From: an uncultured Clostridia bacterium
GTDB taxonomy: Bacteria > Bacillota > Clostridia > TANB77 > CAG-508
Direction of reading: 5' to 3'
NCBI GenBank assembly: GCA_934167435.1
Contig: CAKPKZ010000031.1
Span: 1 to 13,309 of the forward strand
DNA length: 13,309 nucleotides
The translations under genes and the position numbers were made by a program. The notes under the pieces were generated by a model. It had not been told where the DNA came from, did not search any database, and saw only the letters and a program-made list of their open reading frames with translations. Each line of letters begins with the position of its first letter. The first letter of the stretch is position 1. This document shows, in pieces, positions 5,856-12,986 of this stretch.

Positions 5856-7802
5856 ATGACTATAACAAATATTGTGCTAATGTTAATTGTTATTATGATT
5901 GCTGCATATTTGGTATATTTTTATATAAAAAAGCAAAAAGAAGCCAAAGTTGAAGAAAAAGTAAGTGTGGATGACAAAACATATACATTAGAAAAAATGA
6001 GAGACTTCGTTAAAAAAAGATTAGATGAAATAACAAAAGTAAATTTATACGATATAGGACTTTCAGAGGAAGAATTAAAAAGAAGAAAAAATAAAAAGTA
6101 CGAACTAAAAAAAGCATTAAAAGGTTGTACATATGGAGATGTAAACGATAAAAAATATGTAAAAGAACTTATATATGATTTATTAGCAAAAGAATATGGT
6201 GTTGATGAAACAAACATATCTAAAGCAATTCCATTTGACATTCCATCACTTTTAACAGCACAAGACAAATTTGATATTTTAATATATGCATATAAAAAAG
6301 AATTTGGATATGAAGCATTAACAGAATTAATAAAAAAATATAATTTAGCACAATTAAAATATATAGAAGGTGAAACAAAACCTTCATATGTAATTACAGA
6401 AAGAGAAATATCAGACATATATGATGAAGAACAAATAAACTTAACACTACAAGATAAATTATCAATTGTAGTACAAAGAATATATCAACATTACAAAGGA
6501 TATAGTGCTATAGATGAAGTAAGAGACATGAACATAGATGGTGTATCTGGTGGTGTATCTGGACTTCCAGAAAGCTTTTTAAGTCAGGTTGCACAAACAG
6601 ATGGCGATTACTTAGAACAAGTTACAGAACATAAAGTACCAAGAGCTTGTGACAGTATATGGATATTTTTCCAAGGTAAATCTATACGTTTAGCATTTTT
6701 AAGTTTTGGTACAGAAGCAGAATTAAAAAGAGTATGTCAAAATATTTATAAATACAATAACCCAGGACAATTATCTGACACAAACGGTTATAAAATTAAC
6801 GAAATGAAAGACGGTTCTCGTGTAGTTGTTGTAAGACCAAGTTTCTCTGAAACATGGGCATTTTTCGTAAGAAAATTCGACGTAAAAAGAGCAACACTAG
6901 AACAATTAGTAACATTACCAGGAAGCGACGAAGCAATAGAATTACTAAAATTCTTAGTAAAAGGTGCAAGAATTACATCTATAACAGGTGAACAAGGTTC
7001 TGGTAAAACAACACTTTTAATGGGAATGATAGAAAATATATATGACACAATGAACATAAGGGTTCAAGAAACTGCATTCGAGCTTCACTTAAGAAAAATA
7101 TATCCAACAAGAAATATTTTAACATTTAGAGAAACAGACACAATTTCTGGACAAGAAGGTTTGGACGTTCAAAAGAAAACTGACGGTTCAGTTAACATTA
7201 TAGGAGAGGTTGCAACAGACCCCGTTGCTTCTTGGATGATACAAGCAGCACAGGTTGCTTCTAAATTTACATTATTTACTCACCATGCAAAAACATTTCC
7301 AGATTTAGTAACAGCCCTAAGAAACTCAATGCTTAGAACAGGAGTATTTAAAAACGAAAAAACAGCAGAAGAGCAAGTTGTACAAGTATTAAACTTTGAT
7401 ATTCATCAAATAAAAGACTTTAGAGGAAGAAGATATATAGAAAGAATAACAGAATGTATTCCAATTGAAAATAAAGATGAATATACATATGACCATAGAA
7501 ATGAAAAAACATTAGAAGGAAAATTTGATAAATTCTTTGATAATGCAACAACATATTTTTCAAAAATAACAGATAGAAAGTTATATACATATAGAAACAT
7601 TATGGAATATGTAGACGGTGAATATGTAATAACAAACCCAATAACAGATAAAAACTTAAAAGAAATGAGAAACAATATGAATGAAGCAGATGTAGAAGAA
7701 TTTGACAAATTTGTAGAAAGACATTGGGGAAGCAAAATGCAAGCAAAAAATGCCGAAGAAGATACACAAAAAAGAAGAGGAAGAAAACCAGCAAATAAAT
7801 AA
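5856..7802 (+). CDS. CpaF/TadA-like secretion ATPase with N-terminal transmembrane anchor
   Basis: This 648-aa protein is the probable motor of the Tad-like system. Residues about 4-25 form a membrane span followed by a basic stretch (KKQKEAK), which is unusual since GspE/TadA ATPases are normally soluble. Residues about 45-250 are a charged N-terminal domain. The ATPase core has Walker A GEQGSGKT (378-385), an Asp/Glu-box region VQETAFELHLRKI, a Walker-B-like VNIIGEV (446-452) and a His-box HHAKT (476-480). The core diverges from typical CpaF: the usual GGTGSGKT, GE.RG.EA and STIHAN are replaced by GEQGSGKT, GEVATDPVA and FTHHAKT. The C-terminal tail is a basic KRRGRKPANK. It lies 21 bases after the TadZ-like gene with an AAAGGGG site (5838-5844) and is followed by the TadB/C-like platform gene. 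Confidence 0.85.
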   Translation: MTITNIVLMLIVIMIAAYLVYFYIKKQKEAKVEEKVSVDDKTYTLEKMRDFVKKRLDEITKVNLYDIGLSEEELKRRKNKKYELKKALKGCTYGDVNDKKYVKELIYDLLAKEYGVDETNISKAIPFDIPSLLTAQDKFDILIYAYKKEFGYEALTELIKKYNLAQLKYIEGETKPSYVITEREISDIYDEEQINLTLQDKLSIVVQRIYQHYKGYSAIDEVRDMNIDGVSGGVSGLPESFLSQVAQTDGDYLEQVTEHKVPRACDSIWIFFQGKSIRLAFLSFGTEAELKRVCQNIYKYNNPGQLSDTNGYKINEMKDGSRVVVVRPSFSETWAFFVRKFDVKRATLEQLVTLPGSDEAIELLKFLVKGARITSITGEQGSGKTTLLMGMIENIYDTMNIRVQETAFELHLRKIYPTRNILTFRETDTISGQEGLDVQKKTDGSVNIIGEVATDPVASWMIQAAQVASKFTLFTHHAKTFPDLVTALRNSMLRTGVFKNEKTAEEQVVQVLNFDIHQIKDFRGRRYIERITECIPIENKDEYTYDHRNEKTLEGKFDKFFDNATTYFSKITDRKLYTYRNIMEYVDGEYVITNPITDKNLKEMRNNMNEADVEEFDKFVERHWGSKMQAKNAEEDTQKRRGRKPANK

Positions 7803-7822
7803 AAGGGAGGTGCTAAACGGTA

Positions 7823-9901
7823 GTGTCTAATCAAATGATATTTTACATTATGGGAGCTGCAGCAGGAGGATTTATATTAATATTACTAATATATCTTATA
7901 TTAGCTAAAAAAATGAATAAATCAGAGTATAAAAAAATACAAAAATTACAACAAGGTACTAAAGAAGAAAAATTTTCTTTAGAAATACTTTACCAAAAAT
8001 TGTATATTACATATATAAAAATCCCATTTATAAAAAGATATATATTAAAATTAAGAAGAAGATTAGAAATAATAAATATAGATGACGAATATAACACAAG
8101 AAAAGATGCAGCAAAAATATTAACAAAAACCTTGTTAATAATAATACCTTTAGCACTATTAACAATAATAATAACACACACAAATTATTTGCTAATGTTT
8201 ATATTGTTAATATTTGAATTATTTATGATAGATACGTTTATAGATGGATCTGTAGATAAAATAGATAATAAGCTATTAAAAGAACAATTAGATTTCTTTT
8301 CTGAAATACGTCATGCATACCATGAGTTTAACATGGTAGAAGAGGCTATATATCAAATTTCACAAGATGACGAAAAAGACATTTCTAGGCAAGGAGAAAA
8401 AATATATGAAATACTAATTTCAGACGACCCAGAAACAGAACTAGAAAAATATTATGATGTAGCACCAAATAGTTTCCTAAAAGAATTTGCAGGAATATCT
8501 TATTTAACAAAAGAATTTGGTGATAGAAAAGTAGATGGTGCATCATTATACTTAAAAAATATAAATAACATATCACAAGAAATGCAACTAGAAATACTAA
8601 AAAGAGACAAATTAAATTATGTTTTTCAAAGTTTAGCAGTTATTTCTATAGCACCAGTATTACTACTAGAACCATTAAAAAATTGGGCAATATCTAACTT
8701 TAGCTTTACTGCAAGTTGGTACCAAGGAAAACCAGGAATGATAGTTCAAATACTAATATTAATAATAACATTTGTATCATACATATTAGTTAGAAAATTA
8801 AAAGATAATGGTTCAACAAATATTAATACAAAAAATACAGAAAACCCTTGGCAAGCTCGTTTATATAGAAAAAAGCCAATAAAGAAAATTGTAGATTTAT
8901 TTATTCCTAAAGAAGGAACAAAAGAATATAGAAAAGTAAAAGAATTATTAAAAGATGCGGCATCACACTTAAAAATGGAATGGCTGTATGTAAATAGATT
9001 AACATTAGCAATAGTAACTTGTATAGCATCAATAGTAATTTTTGCAAATATGCATGCTGTAGCAATAAACTATGTATACTCAGAGCCAACAACAGACTAC
9101 AACATAATTGGAGAAATGAATGAAAAGGACAGAAGAAAAGCAGATGAAGTTACAGCTATAGATAATAAATTTCTAGACAAGTTTAGAGGACAAGCAAAAA
9201 CAACACCAGCTCAAATAGAAACAGCAATGAGGAACTCTAAATATTTTGAAGAATCAACAGATCAAGAAATAACAACTGCAAGAGACAGAATTTATAAAAA
9301 ATTACAAATAGTAAATAAAGAAGTACTACAATGGTATGAAATATTATTGTCATTCGTATTTGCAATAATTGGATTTATGTCTCCATATTGGTTATTAATA
9401 TTCCAGGTAAAAATGAGAAAGCTAGAAATGGAAGACGAAGTAATGCAATTCCAAACAATAATATTAATGCTTATGAGAATTGAAAGGGTTAATGTTGAAA
9501 TTATATTAGATTGGTTAGAAAGATATTCTAATATATTTAAAAACCCAATTACAAAATGTGTTAACAACTATGAAGCAGGAGCATGGGAAGCATTAGAAGA
9601 AATGAAAAACGAAGTTTCTTATATGCCATTAATACGTATTATAGAAAGTTTACAAGCAGCAGTTGAAAAAATTCCAATTAAAGACGCCTTTGACGAACTA
9701 GATTCAGAAAGGGATTATTACCAAGAAAAAAGAAAAGAATCAAACAATAGATTAATAAAAACAAAAGGTATGGTTGGTAAAGTAATAGGATTTGCACCAA
9801 TGGTATGCATGTTTGTAGGATACCTAATTATTCCACTAGTATTCATTGGATTAACAAGTATGTCTACATCATTTAGTTCAATGTCATCTAGCAAGTTTTA
9901 A
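7823..9901 (+). CDS. TadB/TadC-like type II secretion F-domain membrane platform protein (apparent fusion)
   Basis: This 692-aa polytopic membrane protein has probable spans at about 6-27, 101-118, 122-138, 266-283, 304-323, 391-412, 503-526 and 651-678. Two cytoplasmic helical blocks, about 150-262 (QLDFFSEIRHAYHEFNMVEE) and about 535-645 (FQTIILMLMRIERVNVEIIL), look like two T2SF modules, each between spans. In typical Tad loci TadB and TadC are two proteins of about 300 aa; here both seem to be in one chain. The hydrophilic stretch about 418-500 between spans is an extra domain. The start is GTG behind GGGAGGTG (7805-7812); an in-frame ATG at 7835 is too far from the site. It would form the inner-membrane platform driven by the preceding ATPase. 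It ends in a Ser/Met-rich tail, and its stop codon abuts the ribosome site of the first pilin-like gene. Confidence 0.8.
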   Translation: MSNQMIFYIMGAAAGGFILILLIYLILAKKMNKSEYKKIQKLQQGTKEEKFSLEILYQKLYITYIKIPFIKRYILKLRRRLEIINIDDEYNTRKDAAKILTKTLLIIIPLALLTIIITHTNYLLMFILLIFELFMIDTFIDGSVDKIDNKLLKEQLDFFSEIRHAYHEFNMVEEAIYQISQDDEKDISRQGEKIYEILISDDPETELEKYYDVAPNSFLKEFAGISYLTKEFGDRKVDGASLYLKNINNISQEMQLEILKRDKLNYVFQSLAVISIAPVLLLEPLKNWAISNFSFTASWYQGKPGMIVQILILIITFVSYILVRKLKDNGSTNINTKNTENPWQARLYRKKPIKKIVDLFIPKEGTKEYRKVKELLKDAASHLKMEWLYVNRLTLAIVTCIASIVIFANMHAVAINYVYSEPTTDYNIIGEMNEKDRRKADEVTAIDNKFLDKFRGQAKTTPAQIETAMRNSKYFEESTDQEITTARDRIYKKLQIVNKEVLQWYEILLSFVFAIIGFMSPYWLLIFQVKMRKLEMEDEVMQFQTIILMLMRIERVNVEIILDWLERYSNIFKNPITKCVNNYEAGAWEALEEMKNEVSYMPLIRIIESLQAAVEKIPIKDAFDELDSERDYYQEKRKESNNRLIKTKGMVGKVIGFAPMVCMFVGYLIIPLVFIGLTSMSTSFSSMSSSKF

Positions 9902-9916
9902 GGAGGTAGCAAGTAA

Positions 9917-10318
9917 ATGGAAAACGCATCAAAAGCATTAATAATGGCAGGTGGAATTTTAATTGCATTATTAGTATTGGGAGCATTGATGTTAATGGTT
10001 AACAATTTGTCTTCTTATCAAGACTCTCAAGATATTCAGACTAAATCTTCACAAATTGCAGAATTTAATAATCAGTTTAATCCATATATTAAATCTGATA
10101 TCTCAATGATGGAATTAAAAACGTTATACAACAAAATTAAGAATAATAACATAGTACATCCTGAATGGTATATAAATAATAATTTTAATAATTTACAGAT
10201 AAATTTTGATACTATAGATTCAACAGACAAATCTACAAGATCTTTTAGATCTACTAATGTAGAATACAATAATAGTGAGGGTAGAATTAGTTGCATGGAG
10301 TTTGAGGAGAATAAGTAA
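9917..10318 (+). CDS. Leaderless pilin-like protein 1 (MENASKAL family)
   Basis: This 133-aa protein begins MENASKALIMAGGILIALLV, a hydrophobic helix (about 6-30) like the N-terminal helix of mature Flp or type IV pilins, but with no leader peptide. An in-frame TAA directly precedes the ATG (9914-9916), so no longer start is possible. AGGAGGT (9901-9907) gives normal spacing. After the helix come FNNQFNPYIKS (50-60), a short amphipathic helix, and a small soluble domain that ends with the hairpin VEYNNSEGRISCMEF (115-129). Three of these elements recur in the neighbouring genes, which makes them paralogues. It is expected to be a membrane-inserted subunit used by the ATPase and platform encoded upstream. 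A role as a pilin is inferred from context and helix shape. Confidence 0.8.
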   Translation: MENASKALIMAGGILIALLVLGALMLMVNNLSSYQDSQDIQTKSSQIAEFNNQFNPYIKSDISMMELKTLYNKIKNNNIVHPEWYINNNFNNLQINFDTIDSTDKSTRSFRSTNVEYNNSEGRISCMEFEENK

Positions 10319-10330
10319 GGAGGAAAGCAG

Positions 10331-10777
10331 ATGGAAAATGCATCAAAAGCATTGATAATGGCAGGTGGAATTTTAATTGCAATATTGGTTATGTCATTAT
10401 TTGTATATTTAATTGTAAGTTTTGGTGCAACATCTGATAAAATACATGATCAAAATGCACAAACGCAAATAACAGAATTTAATGCTCAATTTACAAAATA
10501 CCAGGGAAGAACTAATATAACAATTTATGATGTTGTTAGTGTTGCGAATTTAGCAATTGATTATAATGAAAATAATAACACTAAAATAGAAGTTTACTTA
10601 AATAATAATCCACTAACTTCAAATAGCAATGTATTGAAAAAATTAGAATCACAAGTACAATCACTTGTTGGAGATGTAGATGAAACTAATATTAAACTAA
10701 CAAATTATAAAGTAAAAAAAGATGGAATTGAGTATGATGAAAATGGAAAGGTAAAAAAGATAACTTTTTCAAAATAG
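10331..10777 (+). CDS. Leaderless pilin-like protein 2 (MENASKAL family)
   Basis: This 148-aa paralogue of the preceding gene starts MENASKALIMAGGILIAILV, with the span at about 6-30. The first 51 bases differ from those of protein 1 at only two, both silent, sites, whereas the rest has diverged strongly. Shared elements are ITEFNAQFTKYQGR (47-60), the helix VVSVANLAIDYNENNN (68-83) and the terminal hairpin YDENGKVKKITFSK (135-148). AGGAGG (10318-10323) supports the start, and an in-frame TAA only 12 bases upstream (the end of protein 1) excludes a leader. The helix after the YQGR motif and the beta-rich end suggest a small globular head. Whether it is the major or a minor subunit cannot be decided from sequence. 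Confidence 0.8.
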   Translation: MENASKALIMAGGILIAILVMSLFVYLIVSFGATSDKIHDQNAQTQITEFNAQFTKYQGRTNITIYDVVSVANLAIDYNENNNTKIEVYLNNNPLTSNSNVLKKLESQVQSLVGDVDETNIKLTNYKVKKDGIEYDENGKVKKITFSK

Positions 10778-10790
10778 TAGGATGTTAATT

Positions 10791-11222
10791 ATGAAAAAAA
10801 TTATTATATTTATGGGGATTATAGTAATTATTGTTTGTACAGTTTTTTATATGTATATGAATTATAAAGCTAAGTATAGAATGGCAAGTGAACAAAATAA
10901 ATTATTTGATATATACATAAAAGAAGAAATGAATGGTTCAACAATTGCTACATTAATAAACAAAGCAATTGACTATAATACCAAAAATAAAGTTGAAAAA
11001 GATAATAAAGGAAATTACATAGATAATAAAAAAGATTCGATTAATATTAATATAGAATTTATAGATAATAATTCAGTTTATACAATGGAAAGGATTTATA
11101 ATACTGGGATTAATAAATTTGTAGAATATTATAGCAATATTAAATTTAAATGTGTTGATATTAAATACCACGAATCAACCAAAAAAATTAAATACTTGTA
11201 TTTTAAACAAGTATCGGACTAG
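10791..11222 (+). CDS. Divergent pilin-like paralogue 3 with a KK-type N terminus
   Basis: This is a 143-aa single-span protein. The start chosen is the ATG at 10791, behind AGG at 10779-10781; the in-frame ATG at 10782 lies on top of that site. It begins MKKIIIFMGIIVIIVCTVFY (span about 3-23) instead of MENASKAL. The part after the span keeps the group pattern: NKLFDIYIKEEMNG (36-49), the helix TIATLINKAIDYNTKN (51-66, matching IDYN of protein 2) and a terminal hairpin YHESTKKIKYLYFK (126-139). It is therefore a paralogue whose membrane helix was replaced or diverged. The two lysines before a hydrophobic core resemble an ordinary uncleaved anchor. It may be a minor or tip subunit, which is an inference. 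Confidence 0.72.
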   Translation: MKKIIIFMGIIVIIVCTVFYMYMNYKAKYRMASEQNKLFDIYIKEEMNGSTIATLINKAIDYNTKNKVEKDNKGNYIDNKKDSININIEFIDNNSVYTMERIYNTGINKFVEYYSNIKFKCVDIKYHESTKKIKYLYFKQVSD

Positions 11223-11232
11223 TTATTAATAT

Positions 11233-11257
11233 TACAAATATATATTATATATTTGTA
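11233..11257. repeat. AT-rich hairpin in the 80-base gap before pilin-like gene 4
   Basis: TACAAATATAT (11233-11243) and ATATATTTGTA (11247-11257) form an 11-bp stem with a 3-base loop. It is the largest gap in the operon. No U-run follows, so it is a poor terminator. A possible weak promoter (TTACAA 11232-11237, 18 bases, TATAAA 11256-11261) overlaps it. It could adjust mRNA processing or the level of downstream genes. Confidence 0.45.
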
Positions 11258-11302
11258 TAAAATATAAATAAAAATTTTAAAAGAAAATAGGAGGAAAAAA
11301 TT

Positions 11303-11716
11303 ATGGAAAACGCATCAAAAGCATTAATTATCGCAGGAGCTATATTATTAGCAATATTATTAATATCATTGGGGATAATGATATTTAATCAAGCATCAAA
11401 CACTGTATCAAATAGTGGAATGACAGAGGCAGAAGTAACATCATTTAATAATAAATTTTTGAAGTATGAAGGTAGACAAAAAGGTGCTGTGGTTAGAGCT
11501 TTGTGTCAGGAGGTAATGGCAAGCAATTCACAAAATGGAAATAGTGAAAGAAACGTATCTGTTTATAATACATCTCAAGTGAGTTCTGCTAATAGATCTA
11601 CAATAGTAATAGAGGGGACTACAGGAACAACTAATAATATAGATTCTAATAAGACTTATACTGTAAAAATGAATTATGGGGCTAATGGATTAATAGATTC
11701 AATATTTTATTATTAA
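11303..11716 (+). CDS. Leaderless pilin-like protein 4 (MENASKAL family)
   Basis: This 137-aa member begins MENASKALIIAGAILLAILL (span about 6-29). AGGAGG (11290-11295) precedes the ATG, and an in-frame TAG at 11288-11290 rules out an N-terminal leader. The first 26 bases are identical to those of protein 1. Group motifs are VTSFNNKFLKYEGRQK (45-60), the helix AVVRALCQEVMASNSQN (62-78) and the terminal hairpin MNYGANGLIDSIFYY (123-137). The middle (about 75-115) is Ser/Thr/Asn-rich, like a surface-exposed loop. It ends just after the hairpin, and the next paralogue follows after 17 bases. Being preceded by its own gap and hairpin, it could be expressed at a level different from proteins 1-3. 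Confidence 0.8.
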   Translation: MENASKALIIAGAILLAILLISLGIMIFNQASNTVSNSGMTEAEVTSFNNKFLKYEGRQKGAVVRALCQEVMASNSQNGNSERNVSVYNTSQVSSANRSTIVIEGTTGTTNNIDSNKTYTVKMNYGANGLIDSIFYY

Positions 11717-11733
11717 TAAAGAGGGGGATATAA

Positions 11734-12390
11734 ATGGAAAATGCAGCAGATGCATTAAAAATGGCGGGTTCAATATTAATGTTTGTGATTGCACTTTCCG
11801 TTGCTATCACAGCATTTTCACAAGTCAGAGCAACTTCAGATATTGTATTGTCATATTCGGATAGAGAGTCATTATCTATAAATGGAGATGATAATTATTA
11901 TTATATTGGAAATAATGAAAACACTGAAAGAATTGTTGGTGTAGAAACAATAATACCCGCGATATACCGTGCAAGTGTAGAAAATTATAAAATTAAGTTT
12001 GATTTTAATAATGATAATTATTGGATTTATAAATATAAAGATAAAGATGGCAATGAAAAACAAACTAATGTAATTGATAGTGAGTTATTTGCAAAAAATA
12101 GCATTAGTATATCAAGTGATAAAGATATGTTAGAGTTTTTAAATGGTATAATATATGGAGTAAATGATACAGAAAAAAATGCATTTCAAAAAAAATATAA
12201 TGTTGAAATAAATCAAACTTCATTATATAATAAAATAAAAAAAGAAAGTTTTACAGAAACTTTAGGTATGTATTATCAAGAAGATTTAGAAGAATTTAAA
12301 ATAGATCCAATTGAGAATAATAATAAAAATCAAGATGATTTACCAAAAAAGAAAACTGTAAAAAGAGTTATAACTTATAAGATTAAATAG
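11734..12390 (+). CDS. Leaderless pilin-like protein 5, long form (MENAADAL family)
   Basis: This 218-aa protein is the largest of the paralogues. It begins MENAADALKMAGSILMFVIA (span about 7-29), a variant of the MENASKAL start. TAA at 11731-11733 is in frame immediately before the ATG, so there is no leader; GAGGGGG (11721-11727) is the ribosome site. The following domain is longer and differs: a Tyr/Asn-rich segment with NYYYIG (about 54-59), then IVGVETIIPAIYRASVENYK (67-86), which fits the place of the post-span helix, and a charged, lysine-rich C terminus ending TVKRVITYKIK. It could be a minor pilin or tip protein, since minor pilins are often longer than major ones. That role is inferred. 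Confidence 0.75.
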   Translation: MENAADALKMAGSILMFVIALSVAITAFSQVRATSDIVLSYSDRESLSINGDDNYYYIGNNENTERIVGVETIIPAIYRASVENYKIKFDFNNDNYWIYKYKDKDGNEKQTNVIDSELFAKNSISISSDKDMLEFLNGIIYGVNDTEKNAFQKKYNVEINQTSLYNKIKKESFTETLGMYYQEDLEEFKIDPIENNNKNQDDLPKKKTVKRVITYKIK

Positions 12391-12402
12391 TAGGAGGAAA
12401 AA

Positions 12403-12927
12403 ATGAGTGATACTTTAATGACTGTATTTGCAATATTTTTAGCTGTAGTTCTAATGTTTGTATTTCCATTAATTACAATGGCGGATAGAACAGATGACGT
12501 AGCACAGTTATCTGTAAAAGCAGCTACTACTGAATTTGTAGATCAGATTAGAACTACTGGAAGAGTAACGCAATCAAATTATGATAAATATGTACAACAA
12601 ATAACTTCTACTGGTAATACTTATGATGTAGAAATGGAAATACAAGTAAAAGATGAAAATTTATCTAAAAAAGGTTATTATACGAATTCGGATAGAATTG
12701 GTGAAAACGTTTATTATTCAGTATATACTTCACAAATCCAAGATACAATGAATAGTAATGCTGGAATTTTTAGATGTAAGGAAGGAGATATTGTTTCGGT
12801 TAGGGTAAAAAATACTAATCAGACATTATCACAACAATTAAAAAATTTTTTCTATTTGGTAACAGGAAAAGATACATATACCATTGCGGCTGAGCATGCG
12901 GGAATAGTAACTGCAAATGGAAAATAG
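12403..12927 (+). CDS. Single-span membrane protein of the Tad-like operon, pilin/TadE-like
   Basis: This 174-aa protein begins MSDTLMTVFAIFLAVVLMFV (span about 5-26), again without a leader; an in-frame TAG at 12391-12393 and AGGAGG (12392-12397) fix the start. The domain after the span contains TTEFVDQIRTTGRVTQSNYD (42-61) followed by KYVQQITSTGNTYDVEMEI (62-80), a pattern of helix, TGR turn, helix, and a strand TYDVEMEIQV. The C-terminal part is GDIVSVRVKN (128-137) and a terminal IAAEHAGIVTANGK. I read it as a TadE- or pseudopilin-like component, but do not recognise a named family with certainty. It belongs to the same operon (12-base gap) and is followed by a long hairpin at 12929-12958. 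Confidence 0.7.
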   Translation: MSDTLMTVFAIFLAVVLMFVFPLITMADRTDDVAQLSVKAATTEFVDQIRTTGRVTQSNYDKYVQQITSTGNTYDVEMEIQVKDENLSKKGYYTNSDRIGENVYYSVYTSQIQDTMNSNAGIFRCKEGDIVSVRVKNTNQTLSQQLKNFFYLVTGKDTYTIAAEHAGIVTANGK

Positions 12928-12928
12928 T

Positions 12929-12958
12929 AATAGCTTGCAATAATAATTGCAAGCTATT
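12929..12958 (+). promoter_or_regulatory. Long intercistronic hairpin without U-tract
   Basis: AATAGCTTGCAA (12929-12940) and TTGCAAGCTATT (12947-12958) make a perfect 12-bp stem with a 6-base loop, starting 2 bases after a stop codon. TAATAATAAAA follows rather than a run of T, so it is not a standard terminator. It may protect the 3' end of the upstream message or partly reduce expression of the next gene. Confidence 0.6.
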
Positions 12959-12986
12959 TAATAATAAAAAAGAAAGGTAATGCAAT

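Noticed and set aside
12929..12958. Calling the hairpin a rho-independent terminator
   Set aside because: It is followed by TAATAATAAAA with no run of T on the plus strand, and there is no minus-strand gene it could terminate.
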